The notes below the pieces were generated by a model. The model did not search any database and had not been told where the DNA came from. It saw only the letters and a list, made by a program, of their open reading frames with translations. This document shows positions 23,189 through 31,315 of a stretch of 64,000 nucleotides of DNA, one piece after another (the first letter of the stretch is position 1; each line of letters starts with the position of its first letter). The position numbers were made by a program, and so were the translations under genes. This stretch comes from an uncultured Oscillibacter sp. (GTDB lineage: Bacteria; Bacillota; Clostridia; Oscillospirales; Oscillospiraceae), in the NCBI GenBank assembly GCA_910576865.1, contig CAJTKE010000012.1, positions 1 to 64,000 on the forward strand, written 5' to 3'.

Positions 23189-23812
23189 ATGTCTACTGTG
23201 AAAGTTTTGAACATGGCCGGCGCGGAAGTCGGCACTGTGGAACTGAACGACGCCATCTTCGGCATCGAGCCCAATGAGGCCGTCGTCCACGAGGTTGTGA
23301 AGAACCACCTCGCCAACTGCCGTCAGGGCACCCAGAGCGCCCTGACCCGCGCGGAGGTCTCCGGCGGCGGCAAAAAGCCCTGGCGCCAGAAGGGCACGGG
23401 CCATGCCCGCCAGGGCAGCACCCGGGCTCCCCAGTGGACCCACGGCGGCATCGTCTTCGCGCCGAAGCCCCGGAGCTACCGCTACGTGCTGAACAAGAAG
23501 GTCCGGCGCCTGGCCCTGAAGTCCGTCCTCTCCGCCAAGGCCGCCGAGGGCCAGCTGGTGGTCATCGACTCCATCAAGCAGGCGGAGATCAAAACCGCCG
23601 AGTTCCGCAAATTCCTGGACGCTGTCAAGGTCGACGGCAAGGCCGTGGTGGTCACCCCCGCGGTGGACGAGACGATCGTCAAGAGCGCCCGGAATCTTCC
23701 CGGCGTGCTGACCACCCCCGCGGCGCAGCTGAATGTCTATGACATCCTGAACGCCAAGTATCTGGTGGTGGATCAGGCCGCCCTCGCCAAAATCGAGGAG
23801 GTGTACGCGTAA
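23189..23812 (+). CDS. rplD: 50S ribosomal protein L4
   Basis: The 207-residue protein has the extended loop KPWRQKGTGHARQG that reaches the exit tunnel and the C-terminal globular domain. L4 is an autogenous regulator of S10 operons in some bacteria. The stop overlaps the rplW start (TAATG), giving tight coupling. Confidence 0.97.
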   Translation: MSTVKVLNMAGAEVGTVELNDAIFGIEPNEAVVHEVVKNHLANCRQGTQSALTRAEVSGGGKKPWRQKGTGHARQGSTRAPQWTHGGIVFAPKPRSYRYVLNKKVRRLALKSVLSAKAAEGQLVVIDSIKQAEIKTAEFRKFLDAVKVDGKAVVVTPAVDETIVKSARNLPGVLTTPAAQLNVYDILNAKYLVVDQAALAKIEEVYA

Positions 23813-24105
23813 TGACCGCATACGATATCGTGATCCGCCCCATCATCACCGAGCGGGCCATGGCCGGCGCCGCCGAGAAGAAGTACGTCTTCGAGGTGGC
23901 CCCCGGCGCCGGAAAAATTGAGATCAAGAAGGCCGTGGAGGAGATCTTCGGCGTGAAGGTCGCCGCCGTCAACACCCTGACGGTCCCCGGCAAGGAAAAG
24001 CGCATGGGCGCGGGCCGTCCGGGCATGACGAAGACCTGGAAGAAGGCCTATGTCCAGCTGACCCCCGATTCCAAGACCATCGAGTTCTTCGAAGGCATGG
24101 TCTGA
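23812..24105 (+). CDS. rplW: 50S ribosomal protein L23
   Basis: The 97-residue protein starts MTAYDIVIRPIITERAM and lies at the exit of the ribosomal tunnel, where trigger factor and SRP dock. Its start codon shares a base with the rplD stop. Confidence 0.97.
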   Translation: MTAYDIVIRPIITERAMAGAAEKKYVFEVAPGAGKIEIKKAVEEIFGVKVAAVNTLTVPGKEKRMGAGRPGMTKTWKKAYVQLTPDSKTIEFFEGMV

Positions 24106-24130
24106 TTCTACGGAAGGAGTGTAACGACAG

Positions 24131-24967
24131 ATGTCCATTAAAACTTTCAAGCCGACGACTCCCTCCCGGCGTCAGATGACGGTCTCCGGATTCGACGGCA
24201 TCGACAAGAAGGCCAAGCCCGAGCCCAAGCTCACCGAGACCCTGAAGAAGAGCGCCGGCCGGAACAGCTACGGCCGCATCACCGTCCGCCACCGGGGCGG
24301 CGGCAACAAGCGCAAATACCGCGTCATCGACTTCAAGCGGGATAAGCACGATTGCTTCGCCACCGTCCTCCGCCTGGAGTACGACCCCAACCGCTCCGCC
24401 AACATCGCCCTCCTGGAGTATGAGGACGGCGAGCGCCGCTACATTCTGGCCCCCGTGGGCCTGAAGGCCGGCGACAAGGTGGAGTCCGGCCCCAGCGCCG
24501 ACATCAAGGAGGGCAACGCCCTCCCCCTGGCCAACATCCCCGTGGGCACCATGATCCACAACATCGAGCTCCACCCCGGCAACGGCGCCCAGCTGGTGCG
24601 CTCCGCCGGCACCGCGGCCCAGCTCATGGCCAAGGAGGGCGGCGACGCCCAGATCCGCATGCCCTCCGGCGAGGTCCGCATCGTCCGGACCAACTGCATG
24701 GCCACCATCGGCCAGGTGGGCAACATTGACCACGCCAACATCAACATCGGCAAGGCGGGACGCAAGCGCCACATGGGCTGGCGCCCGACGGTCCGGGGCT
24801 CCGTCATGAACCCCTGCGACCACCCCCACGGCGGCGGCGAGGGCCGCGCGCCCGTCGGCCGTCCCGGCCCCGTGACCCCCTGGGGCAAGCCGGCTCTGGG
24901 CTACAAGACCCGGAAGAAGAAGAACCCCACCAGCAAATTCATCGTCAAGCGCCGCAACGAGAAGTAA
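24131..24967 (+). CDS. rplB: 50S ribosomal protein L2
   Basis: This 278-residue 23S rRNA-binding protein is essential for subunit association and peptidyl transfer. The conserved GRITVRHRGGGNKRKYR (94-110 region) and the C-terminal HPHGGGEGRAPVGR loop near the catalytic centre are intact. The start follows AAGGAGTGTAACGAC. Confidence 0.97.
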   Translation: MSIKTFKPTTPSRRQMTVSGFDGIDKKAKPEPKLTETLKKSAGRNSYGRITVRHRGGGNKRKYRVIDFKRDKHDCFATVLRLEYDPNRSANIALLEYEDGERRYILAPVGLKAGDKVESGPSADIKEGNALPLANIPVGTMIHNIELHPGNGAQLVRSAGTAAQLMAKEGGDAQIRMPSGEVRIVRTNCMATIGQVGNIDHANINIGKAGRKRHMGWRPTVRGSVMNPCDHPHGGGEGRAPVGRPGPVTPWGKPALGYKTRKKKNPTSKFIVKRRNEK

Positions 24968-24983
24968 GGGAGGCAGATGAAAT

Positions 24984-25244
24984 ATGAGCAGATCCATCAA
25001 GAAAGGCCCGTACGTTGCCCCCGAGCTCCTGAAGCGGGTCGAGGAAATGAACGCGAAGAACGAGAAGAAGGTCCTGAAGACCTGGAGCCGCAGCTCCACC
25101 ATCTTCCCCTCCTTCGTGGGCCACACCATCGCCGTGCACGATGGCCGGAAGCACGTGCCCGTCTATGTCCAGGAGGACATGGTCGGCCACAAGCTGGGTG
25201 AGTTCGCCCCCACCCGCACCTTCCGCGGACACCGGAAGGACTGA
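24984..25244 (+). CDS. rpsS: 30S ribosomal protein S19
   Basis: The 86-residue protein (MSRSIKKGPYVAPELL; GHKLGEFAPTRTFRGH) binds the head of the 30S subunit with S13. The start follows AGGGAGGCAGATGAAAT with a slightly long spacing. Confidence 0.97.
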   Translation: MSRSIKKGPYVAPELLKRVEEMNAKNEKKVLKTWSRSSTIFPSFVGHTIAVHDGRKHVPVYVQEDMVGHKLGEFAPTRTFRGHRKD

Positions 25245-25264
25245 GTTGAAGGAGGATGCAGAAC

Positions 25265-25609
25265 ATGGAAAATAAAGTTGCGAAGGCCTATCTGCGCTAC
25301 GTCCGCATCGCCCCCCGGAAGGTCCAGATCGTCTGCGACCTGATCCGCGGCAAGGACGCGGGCAGCGCCATGGCCATCCTGATGCAGACCCCCAAGGCCG
25401 CCTCCGAGCCCCTGCAGAAGCTGCTGAAGAGCGCCGTTGCCAACGCCGAGAACAACTTCGGCATGGACCCCGCCAAGCTGGTGGTGTCCGAGGTGTACGC
25501 CACGCCCGGCCCCATCCTCAAGCGGATGATGCCCCGGGCCCAGGGCCGCGCCTACCGTATCAACAAGCGCACTTCTCACGTCACCCTGGCTGTGACGGAA
25601 AAGGCATAA
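25265..25609 (+). CDS. rplV: 50S ribosomal protein L22
   Basis: The 114-residue protein contains YVRIAPRKVQIVCDLIRGK and the tunnel-lining beta-hairpin region (PRAQGRAYRINKRTSH). I place the start at the ATG at 25265, nine bases after AAGGAGGA; an in-frame ATG at 25256 overlaps that binding site. Confidence 0.97.
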   Translation: MENKVAKAYLRYVRIAPRKVQIVCDLIRGKDAGSAMAILMQTPKAASEPLQKLLKSAVANAENNFGMDPAKLVVSEVYATPGPILKRMMPRAQGRAYRINKRTSHVTLAVTEKA

Positions 25610-25627
25610 GAGGGAGGAGAACCGTTT

Positions 25628-26539
25628 ATGGGACAGAAAGTCAATCCCCACGGCCTGCGCGTGGGCGTCATCAAAGACTGGGATTCCCGCTGGTATGCCA
25701 GTGACGAGAAGGTCGGCGACCTGATCGTGGAAGACCAGAAGATCCGCAAGTATCTGAAAAAGACCCTGTACGGTGCCGGCGTGCCCAAGATCGAGATTGA
25801 GCGCAGCGGCGACGTGGTGACGGTCTTCCTGCACTGCGCCCGGCCCGGCATGGTCATCGGCAAGGGCGGCGAGCAGATCGAGCAGTACCGTCTGGCCGTG
25901 GAGAAGCTGGTGGGCAAGAAGGTCCGCCTGAACATCGTCGAGGTCCGCAACCCCGACATGAACGCCCAGCTGGTGGCGGAGAACATCGCCCAGCAGCTGG
26001 AAAAGCGCATCTCCCACCGCCGCGCCATGAAGAACGCCATGGCCCGGGCCATGCGGGCCGGCGCCAAGGGCATCAAGACCTGCTGCTCCGGCCGTCTGGG
26101 CGGCCGCGAGATCGCCGGCGTCGAGCACTATCACGAGGGCACCATCCCCCTGCAGACCATCCGGGCCGACATCGAGTACGGCTTCGCGGAGGCCGCCACC
26201 ACCTTCGGCCGCATCGGCGTGAAGGTGTGGATCTACAAGGGCGAGGTCCTCTCTCAGACCCTGCGCACCACCCCCCGCACCATGGACACCTCCAAGCCCT
26301 ATCAGGAGCGTCGTGAGCGTCGTCCCCGCCGTGACGGCGACCGCCGGGGCGGCTTCAATCGGGACCGTCAGGGCGGCGGCTTCAACCGGGCCGGAGGCGG
26401 CGGACGGCCCGGCCAGGGCGGCGGCTTCAACCGCGCCGGGGCCGGACGTCCCCAGGGCGGCTTCAACCGCGCCCCCGCCCGTCCCGCCCCCGCAGCGCCC
26501 GCCGCTCCCGCGGCCCCCAAGGAAGGAGGAAGCAACTGA
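25628..26539 (+). CDS. rpsC: 30S ribosomal protein S3 with GGFNR-repeat tail
   Basis: Residues 1-215 are canonical S3: KH domain with GMVIGKGGEQIEQ, then the C-terminal domain with RADIEYGFAEA. S3 lies at the mRNA entry site and contributes to helicase activity. The protein is 303 residues, about 80 longer than usual. The extra tail (codons about 222-303, 26290-26536) is Arg/Gly-rich, contains four GGFNR units and ends in a Pro/Ala run. It is in frame with normal codon use, so not an artefact of a frameshift. The stop overlaps the rplP start (TGATG). Confidence 0.95.
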   Translation: MGQKVNPHGLRVGVIKDWDSRWYASDEKVGDLIVEDQKIRKYLKKTLYGAGVPKIEIERSGDVVTVFLHCARPGMVIGKGGEQIEQYRLAVEKLVGKKVRLNIVEVRNPDMNAQLVAENIAQQLEKRISHRRAMKNAMARAMRAGAKGIKTCCSGRLGGREIAGVEHYHEGTIPLQTIRADIEYGFAEAATTFGRIGVKVWIYKGEVLSQTLRTTPRTMDTSKPYQERRERRPRRDGDRRGGFNRDRQGGGFNRAGGGGRPGQGGGFNRAGAGRPQGGFNRAPARPAPAAPAAPAAPKEGGSN

Positions 26540-26961
26540 TGCTGATGCCGAAGAGAGTCAAGTACCGCCGCGTGCACCGCGGCCGCATGACCGGCAAGGC
26601 CACCCGTGGCAACACCCTGGCTTACGGCGAGTATGGCCTTGTGGCCACCGAGCCCGCCTGGATCACCAGCAACCAGATCGAGGCGGCCCGTATCGCCATG
26701 ACCCGCTACACCAAGCGCGGCGGCCAGGTCTGGATCAAGATTTTCCCCGACAAGCCCGTGACCAAGAAGCCCGCCGAGACCCGCATGGGCTCCGGCAAGG
26801 GCTCCCCCGAGTTCTGGGTCGCCGTCGTGAAGCCCGGCCGCGTCATGTTCGAGATCGCCGGCGTATCTGAAGAAGTTGCCCGCGAGGCCCTGCGTCTGGC
26901 CAGCCACAAGCTGCCCATCAAGACCAAGGTCATCGCCCGCGCCGAGGAAGCAGGTGAGTAA
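26539..26961 (+). CDS. rplP: 50S ribosomal protein L16
   Basis: The 140-residue protein starts with the invariant MLMPKRVKYRRVHRGRM and contacts the A-site tRNA elbow. Its start shares the last base of the rpsC stop, showing translational coupling. Confidence 0.97.
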   Translation: MLMPKRVKYRRVHRGRMTGKATRGNTLAYGEYGLVATEPAWITSNQIEAARIAMTRYTKRGGQVWIKIFPDKPVTKKPAETRMGSGKGSPEFWVAVVKPGRVMFEIAGVSEEVAREALRLASHKLPIKTKVIARAEEAGE

Positions 26962-26962
26962 G

Positions 26963-27172
26963 ATGAAGGCAAGTGAAATTCGTGAGATTCGCAAGATGAC
27001 CCCGGAGCAGCTGAACGAGAAGCTGACGGGGCTGAAGAAGGACCTGTTCTTCCTTCGTATGCAGCACGCCACCAACCAGCTGGACAATCCCGTGAAGATC
27101 CGGGAGACCAAGCATGACATTGCCCGAGTCAAGACCGTGCTCCGGGAGCTCTCCGCTTCCGGCAAGCAGTGA
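26963..27172 (+). CDS. rpmC: 50S ribosomal protein L29
   Basis: The 69-residue two-helix protein begins MKASEIREIRKMTPEQLNEK. It sits by L23 at the tunnel exit. The ATG at 26963 is one base after the rplP stop codon, with AGGTGAG overlapping the end of rplP. Confidence 0.96.
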   Translation: MKASEIREIRKMTPEQLNEKLTGLKKDLFFLRMQHATNQLDNPVKIRETKHDIARVKTVLRELSASGKQ

Positions 27173-27189
27173 GAAGGAGGTAAGGAAAC

Positions 27190-27453
27190 ATGGACGAGAA
27201 GAGAACTTCCTCCCGCAAGACCCGGGTTGGCAAGGTGGTCTCCGACAAGATGGACAAGACCGTCGTGGTCGCCATCGAGGACCGGGTGGCCCACCCTCTG
27301 TACAAGAAGATCGTCGGCCGGACCTACAAGCTGAAAGCCCATGACGAGCAGAACAGCTGCGGCGTCGGCGACAAGGTGAAAGTGATGGAGACCCGCCCCC
27401 TGTCCAAGGACAAGCGCTGGCGCGTGGTTGAGATCATCGAGAAAGCGAAGTAA
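27190..27453 (+). CDS. rpsQ: 30S ribosomal protein S17
   Basis: The 87-residue OB-fold protein (SRKTRVGKVVSDKMDKTVVV) is a primary 16S rRNA binder. The start follows AGAAGGAGGTAAGGAAAC. Confidence 0.97.
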   Translation: MDEKRTSSRKTRVGKVVSDKMDKTVVVAIEDRVAHPLYKKIVGRTYKLKAHDEQNSCGVGDKVKVMETRPLSKDKRWRVVEIIEKAK

Positions 27454-27467
27454 GGAGGCGTCGAGTT

Positions 27468-27836
27468 ATGATTCAGCAGGAAACCTTCCTGAAGGTCGCC
27501 GACAACACCGGCGCCAAGGAAATCAAGTGCATCCGGGTCCTGGGCGGTTCCAAGCGCAAATACGGGAACATCGGCGACGTGATCGTGGCCTCCGTCCGCA
27601 AGTCCGCCCCCGGCGGCACCGTGAAGAAGGGCGAGGTGGTCAAGGCCGTCATCGTCCGCTCCGCCAAGGGCATCCGCCGGAACGACGGGACCTATGTCCG
27701 GTTCGACGACAACGCGGCGGTCCTCATCAAGGACGACAAGAACCCCCGCGGCACCCGTATCTTTGGGCCCGTGGCCCGCGAGCTGCGGGACAAGGATTAC
27801 ATGAAGATCCTGTCCCTGGCGCCCGAAGTGATTTGA
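27468..27836 (+). CDS. rplN: 50S ribosomal protein L14
   Basis: The 122-residue protein starts MIQQETFLKVADNTGAKE and has the usual GxDK-like basic loops. It forms part of the intersubunit bridge B8 and is the docking site of the silencing factor RsfS. Confidence 0.97.
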   Translation: MIQQETFLKVADNTGAKEIKCIRVLGGSKRKYGNIGDVIVASVRKSAPGGTVKKGEVVKAVIVRSAKGIRRNDGTYVRFDDNAAVLIKDDKNPRGTRIFGPVARELRDKDYMKILSLAPEVI

Positions 27837-27849
27837 GGAGGGCAAGGAA

Positions 27850-28203
27850 ATGTCTATGAACATCAAAAAGGGCGACACGGTCGTCCGTCTCTCCGGCGAC
27901 GGCGGTAAGGACAAGGACCTGAAAACCCACCAGGGGAAGGTCATTGCCACCCTGCCGAAGGAAAACAAGGTCGTGGTGGAGGGATTGAATCTGGTCACCT
28001 GCCACATCAAGCCCCGCCGGCAGGGCGAGGAGGGCGGCATCGTCAAGCGGGAAGCCGCCATCGCGGCCTGCAAGGTCCAGGTGGTCTGCCCCAAGTGCGG
28101 CAAGCCCACCCGGGTGGGCCACAAGGTGGAGAAGAAGACCGTGGCCGGCAAAGAGAAAAACGTCAGCGTCCGCATCTGCAAGAAGTGCGGCGCCGAGCTG
28201 TAA
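27850..28203 (+). CDS. rplX: 50S ribosomal protein L24 with zinc-ribbon-like C-terminus
   Basis: The 117-residue protein has the KOW-type core (MNIKKGDTVVRLSGDGGKDK). It ends with two CxxC pairs (CPKCGK and CKKCG), a zinc-ribbon-like form of the C-terminus seen in many clostridia. L24 initiates 50S assembly. Confidence 0.96.
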   Translation: MSMNIKKGDTVVRLSGDGGKDKDLKTHQGKVIATLPKENKVVVEGLNLVTCHIKPRRQGEEGGIVKREAAIAACKVQVVCPKCGKPTRVGHKVEKKTVAGKEKNVSVRICKKCGAEL

Positions 28204-28220
28204 GGGAGGAGGAGTGAAAC

Positions 28221-28775
28221 ATGGCTGACAAGAAAGTGCCCAACCTCAAGGCGAAATACGAGGCCGAGGTCGCTCCCGCCCTGATGAAGCAGTTCGGCTA
28301 CAAGAGCGTCATGCAGATTCCCAAGATCGACAAGGTGGTCGTGAACGTGGGCTGCGGCGAGGCCAAGGAGAATGCCAAGATCCTGGACAACGTGGTCCGG
28401 GACCTGGCCCAGATCACCGGCCAGAAGCCCATCATCACCCGCTCCCGGAAGAACATCGCCAACTTCAAGCTCCGTGAGAACATGCCCATCGGCGCGAAGG
28501 TCACCCTCCGGGGCGAGAAGATGTGGGAGTTCCTGGACCGCCTGTTCAACGTGGCCCTGCCCCGGGTCCGGGACTTCCAGGGCATCAGCCCCAACGCCTT
28601 CGACGGCCGGGGCAACTACGCCCTGGGCATCCGGGAGCAGCTGATCTTCCCCGAGATCGAGTATGACAAGATCGACAAGATCCGGGGCATGGATGTGGTC
28701 ATCTGCACCACCGCGCACACCGACGAAGAGGCCCGCGCCCTGCTCACCCAGGTCGGCGCGCCCTTCGCCCGCTAA
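28221..28775 (+). CDS. rplE: 50S ribosomal protein L5
   Basis: The 184-residue 5S-rRNA-binding protein contains GQKPIITRSRKNIANFKLRE and the motif FPEIEYDKIDKIRGMD. Spacing in the operon is 17 bases from rplX and 14 to rpsN. Confidence 0.97.
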   Translation: MADKKVPNLKAKYEAEVAPALMKQFGYKSVMQIPKIDKVVVNVGCGEAKENAKILDNVVRDLAQITGQKPIITRSRKNIANFKLRENMPIGAKVTLRGEKMWEFLDRLFNVALPRVRDFQGISPNAFDGRGNYALGIREQLIFPEIEYDKIDKIRGMDVVICTTAHTDEEARALLTQVGAPFAR

Positions 28776-28789
28776 GGAGGGAGAGAAGA

Positions 28790-28975
28790 ATGGCTAAGAA
28801 ATCCATGATTCTGAAGCAGCAGCGCCCCGCCAAGTACTCCAGCCGGAAGTACAACCGCTGCAAGCTCTGCGGCCGTCCCCACGCGTATCTCCGGGACTAC
28901 GGCGTTTGCCGTATCTGCTTCCGGGAGCTGGCCTACAAAGGCGAGATTCCCGGCGTACGGAAAGCGTCCTTCTAA
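28790..28975 (+). CDS. rpsN: 30S ribosomal protein S14 type Z
   Basis: The 61-residue zinc-binding form has C-x2-C (CKLC) and C-x2-C (CRIC) pairs. Only the zinc-type gene is present here; a zinc-free paralogue, if any, would be elsewhere. A 279-base hairpin-rich gap follows. Confidence 0.97.
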   Translation: MAKKSMILKQQRPAKYSSRKYNRCKLCGRPHAYLRDYGVCRICFRELAYKGEIPGVRKASF

Positions 28976-29027
28976 GGACCATCTAAGTTGTCCTCACCGG
29001 GGACCTGGAGAAATATCCGGGCGTCTC

Positions 29028-29119
29028 GGAAAGGAAGATAGTTTGAAAGAAACCCATCAGGGGTGTCTTTCATATTCAATCAATAAGTTTTCAAAGCTTC
29101 AAAGAAGTTTTGAAAACTT
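29028..29119 (+). repeat. Composite two-hairpin element, copy B (rpsN-rpsH gap)
   Basis: GGAAAGGAAGATAGTTTGAA leads into a first hairpin (29045-29071: GAAAGA-ACCC with GGGT-TCTTTC), TTCAAT, and a second hairpin (29085-29119) with a perfect 10-bp outer stem AAGTTTTCAA. Order and sequence match copies A and C. Confidence 0.8.
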
Positions 29120-29120
29120 G

Positions 29121-29202
29121 CGCAGGCTGACAGGTGTCAGCCTGCGGCAGACGGCGAAAGGTCATGGCCAATCGGGCCGAGGAGCCCAATTGGTCATGAT
29201 AC
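29121..29202 (+). other. Two further long hairpins before rpsH
   Basis: CGCAGGCTGACA (29121-29132) pairs perfectly with 29135-29146. A second imperfect hairpin spans about 29162-29200 (TCATG...CCAAT with ATTGG...CATGA). Neither has a T-tract, so simple termination is unlikely. Confidence 0.65.
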
Positions 29203-29254
29203 CTCGCTGCTGAAGCGGCCCAAGGCCGCAACTCTAAAACAGGAGGATTCATCC

Positions 29255-29653
29255 ATGCAAATCACCGATCCGGTTGCGGATATGCTCACTCGCATCCGCA
29301 ACGCCGTCAGCGCGAAACACGACACCGTGGACGTCCCCGCCTCCAACATGAAGAAGAGCATCGCTCAGATTCTGCTGGACGAGGGCTATATCAAGAATTT
29401 CCAGATCGTGGACGACGGCACCCAGGGAAAAATTCACATCACCCTGAAGTACAACGCGGGCAAGGAAAAGGTCATCACCGGCCTGCGCCGCGTCTCCAAG
29501 CCGGGCCTTCGGGTCTACGTGGGCGCCGACGAGCTGCCCCGCGTGCTCCGGGGTCTTGGCATCGCTATCATCTCCACGTCCAAGGGCGTCATGACCGACA
29601 AGAAGGCCCGCGAGCTCCATGTCGGCGGCGAAGTCCTGGCGTTCGTCTGGTAA
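29255..29653 (+). CDS. rpsH: 30S ribosomal protein S8
   Basis: The 132-residue protein begins MQITDPVADMLTRIRNAVSA and ends with the conserved C-terminal domain (VLRGLGIAIISTSKGVMT, then GGEVLAFVW). In enterobacteria S8 represses the spc operon by binding its mRNA. The long structured gap upstream could host related control. The start follows AGGAGGATTCATCC. Confidence 0.97.
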   Translation: MQITDPVADMLTRIRNAVSAKHDTVDVPASNMKKSIAQILLDEGYIKNFQIVDDGTQGKIHITLKYNAGKEKVITGLRRVSKPGLRVYVGADELPRVLRGLGIAIISTSKGVMTDKKARELHVGGEVLAFVW

Positions 29654-29668
29654 GGAGGGTATTGAACA

Positions 29669-30214
29669 ATGTCTAGAATCGGCAGAATGCCCATTACCGT
29701 CCCCGCCGGCGTGACCGTGAACATCGCCGAGGGTAATGTGGTCACTGTGAAGGGACCCAAGGGCCAGCTGACCCGCGCGCTGCGCCCGGAGATGATCATT
29801 GAACAGGAAGGCACTGCGATCACCGTGAAGCGCCCTTCCGAGGATAAGCTGCACCGCAGCCTCCACGGCCTGACCCGCACGCTCCTGCACAACATGATCG
29901 TCGGCGTCACCGACGGCTATGCCAAGGAGCTGGAGGTCAACGGCGTGGGCTACCGTGTGGCGAAGGAGGGGAACAACCTGGTCATGAACCTGGGCTTTTC
30001 CCATCAGGTGATCGTTTCGGAGGTGGAGGGCATCACCATCGAGGTTCCCTCCCCCAATAAAATCATCATCCGCGGCTGCGACAAGGAGGCCGTCGGCCAG
30101 TTTGCCGCCGAGGTCCGCGAGAAGCGCCCGCCCGAGCCGTACAAGGGCAAGGGCATCAAGTACGCCAATGAAACCATCCGCCGCAAGGTCGGTAAGACCG
30201 GCGCCAAGAAGTAA
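29669..30214 (+). CDS. rplF: 50S ribosomal protein L6
   Basis: The 181-residue two-domain protein starts MSRIGRMPITVPAGV and ends with PEPYKGKGIKYANETIRRK, the rRNA-contacting tail. It lies near the factor-binding site of the 50S subunit. Confidence 0.97.
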   Translation: MSRIGRMPITVPAGVTVNIAEGNVVTVKGPKGQLTRALRPEMIIEQEGTAITVKRPSEDKLHRSLHGLTRTLLHNMIVGVTDGYAKELEVNGVGYRVAKEGNNLVMNLGFSHQVIVSEVEGITIEVPSPNKIIIRGCDKEAVGQFAAEVREKRPPEPYKGKGIKYANETIRRKVGKTGAKK

Positions 30215-30228
30215 GGAGGTGTGCCGAA

Positions 30229-30588
30229 ATGATTAAAAGACCCAATACCAACGCCCAGCGCATGAAGCGCCACAAGAGGGTGCGCGCCAAGATCTCCGGC
30301 ACCCCCGAGATGCCGCGCCTGAACGTGTTCCGCAGTGAGGCCAACATCTACGCCCAGATCATCGACGATGTGGCGGGCGTGACCCTGGTCTCCGCCTCTT
30401 CCCTGGACAAGGCCATCGAAGGCTACGGCGGGAATGTCGCCGCGGCCGCGGCCGTGGGCAAGCTCGTGGCCGAGCGGGCCAAGGCCAAGGGTATCGAGAC
30501 CGTGGTCTTCGCCCGCGGCGGCTACCTGTATCACGGCCGGGTGAAGGCTCTGGCCGAGGGCGCCCGCGAGGGCGGCCTGCAGTTCTAA
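30229..30588 (+). CDS. rplR: 50S ribosomal protein L18
   Basis: The 119-residue 5S-rRNA-binding protein contains RKRHKRVRAKI-like N-terminal basic residues, PRLNVFRSEANIYAQIIDD and a C-terminal FARGGYLYHGRVKALAEGAR. The start follows AAGGAGGTGTGCCGAA. Confidence 0.97.
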   Translation: MIKRPNTNAQRMKRHKRVRAKISGTPEMPRLNVFRSEANIYAQIIDDVAGVTLVSASSLDKAIEGYGGNVAAAAAVGKLVAERAKAKGIETVVFARGGYLYHGRVKALAEGAREGGLQF

Positions 30589-30605
30589 GGAGGGAGGAAC
30601 GTTCA

Positions 30606-31106
30606 ATGCCTAGATTTGAGAGAGAGCAGAGCGAGTATATTGAGAAAGTCGTGTACCTGAACCGCGTTTCCAAGACCGTGAAGGGCGGCCGGGTCATGAA
30701 ATTCTCCGCCCTGGTGGTCGTGGGCGACGGCAAGGGCAAGGTCGGCTACGGCCTGGGCAAGGCCGCCGAGGTTCCCGAGGCCATCCGCAAGGGCATCGAG
30801 GCCGCCAAGAAGAACATGATCACCGTCACTCTTGCGGGCACCACCCTGCCCCATGAGACCATCGGGGAAGCCGGCGCGGGAAGGGTTCTGATGAAGCCCG
30901 CCGCCCCCGGTACCGGCGTCATCGCCGGCGGCGCGGTCCGCGCCGTCGTGGAGGCCGCGGGCATCAAGGACATCCGTGCCAAGAGCCTCCGGTCCAACAA
31001 CCCCAACAACGTCGTCGCCGCCGCCTTCCAGGGACTCAAGAGTATGCGCGGTCCCGAGGAGGTCGCCCGCATCCGGGGCAAGAGCGTCGAAGACATCGTG
31101 GGTTAA
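30606..31106 (+). CDS. rpsE: 30S ribosomal protein S5
   Basis: The 166-residue protein has the N-terminal dsRBD-like domain (VVYLNRVSKTVKGGRVMKFS) and the ribosomal C-terminal domain. S5 contributes to decoding accuracy and mRNA entry. The basic loop where spectinomycin-resistance changes occur (VSKTVKGGRV) looks unmodified. Confidence 0.97.
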   Translation: MPRFEREQSEYIEKVVYLNRVSKTVKGGRVMKFSALVVVGDGKGKVGYGLGKAAEVPEAIRKGIEAAKKNMITVTLAGTTLPHETIGEAGAGRVLMKPAAPGTGVIAGGAVRAVVEAAGIKDIRAKSLRSNNPNNVVAAAFQGLKSMRGPEEVARIRGKSVEDIVG

Positions 31107-31119
31107 GGAGGCGACAAAC

Positions 31120-31302
31120 GTGGCAAACTTAAGGATTGAGCTCGTCAAGAGCCTGAACGGCCGCCTGGAAAAGCAGGTTGCCACCGCGCATTCCCTGGGT
31201 CTGCGCAAGATCGGTGACGTCACCGTGCAGCCCGACAACGATCCCACCCGCGGAAAAGTGGCGAAGATCGGTTACCTGCTGCATGTTACCGAAGAGAAGT
31301 AA
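31120..31302 (+). CDS. rpmD: 50S ribosomal protein L30
   Basis: The 60-residue protein starts at GTG (31120), preceded by TAAGGAGGCGACAAAC, and reads MANLRIELVKSLNGRLEKQ. L30 is dispensable in some lineages but kept here in the normal place between S5 and L15. Confidence 0.96.
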   Translation: MANLRIELVKSLNGRLEKQVATAHSLGLRKIGDVTVQPDNDPTRGKVAKIGYLLHVTEEK

Positions 31303-31315
31303 GGAGGCGCCAAAC

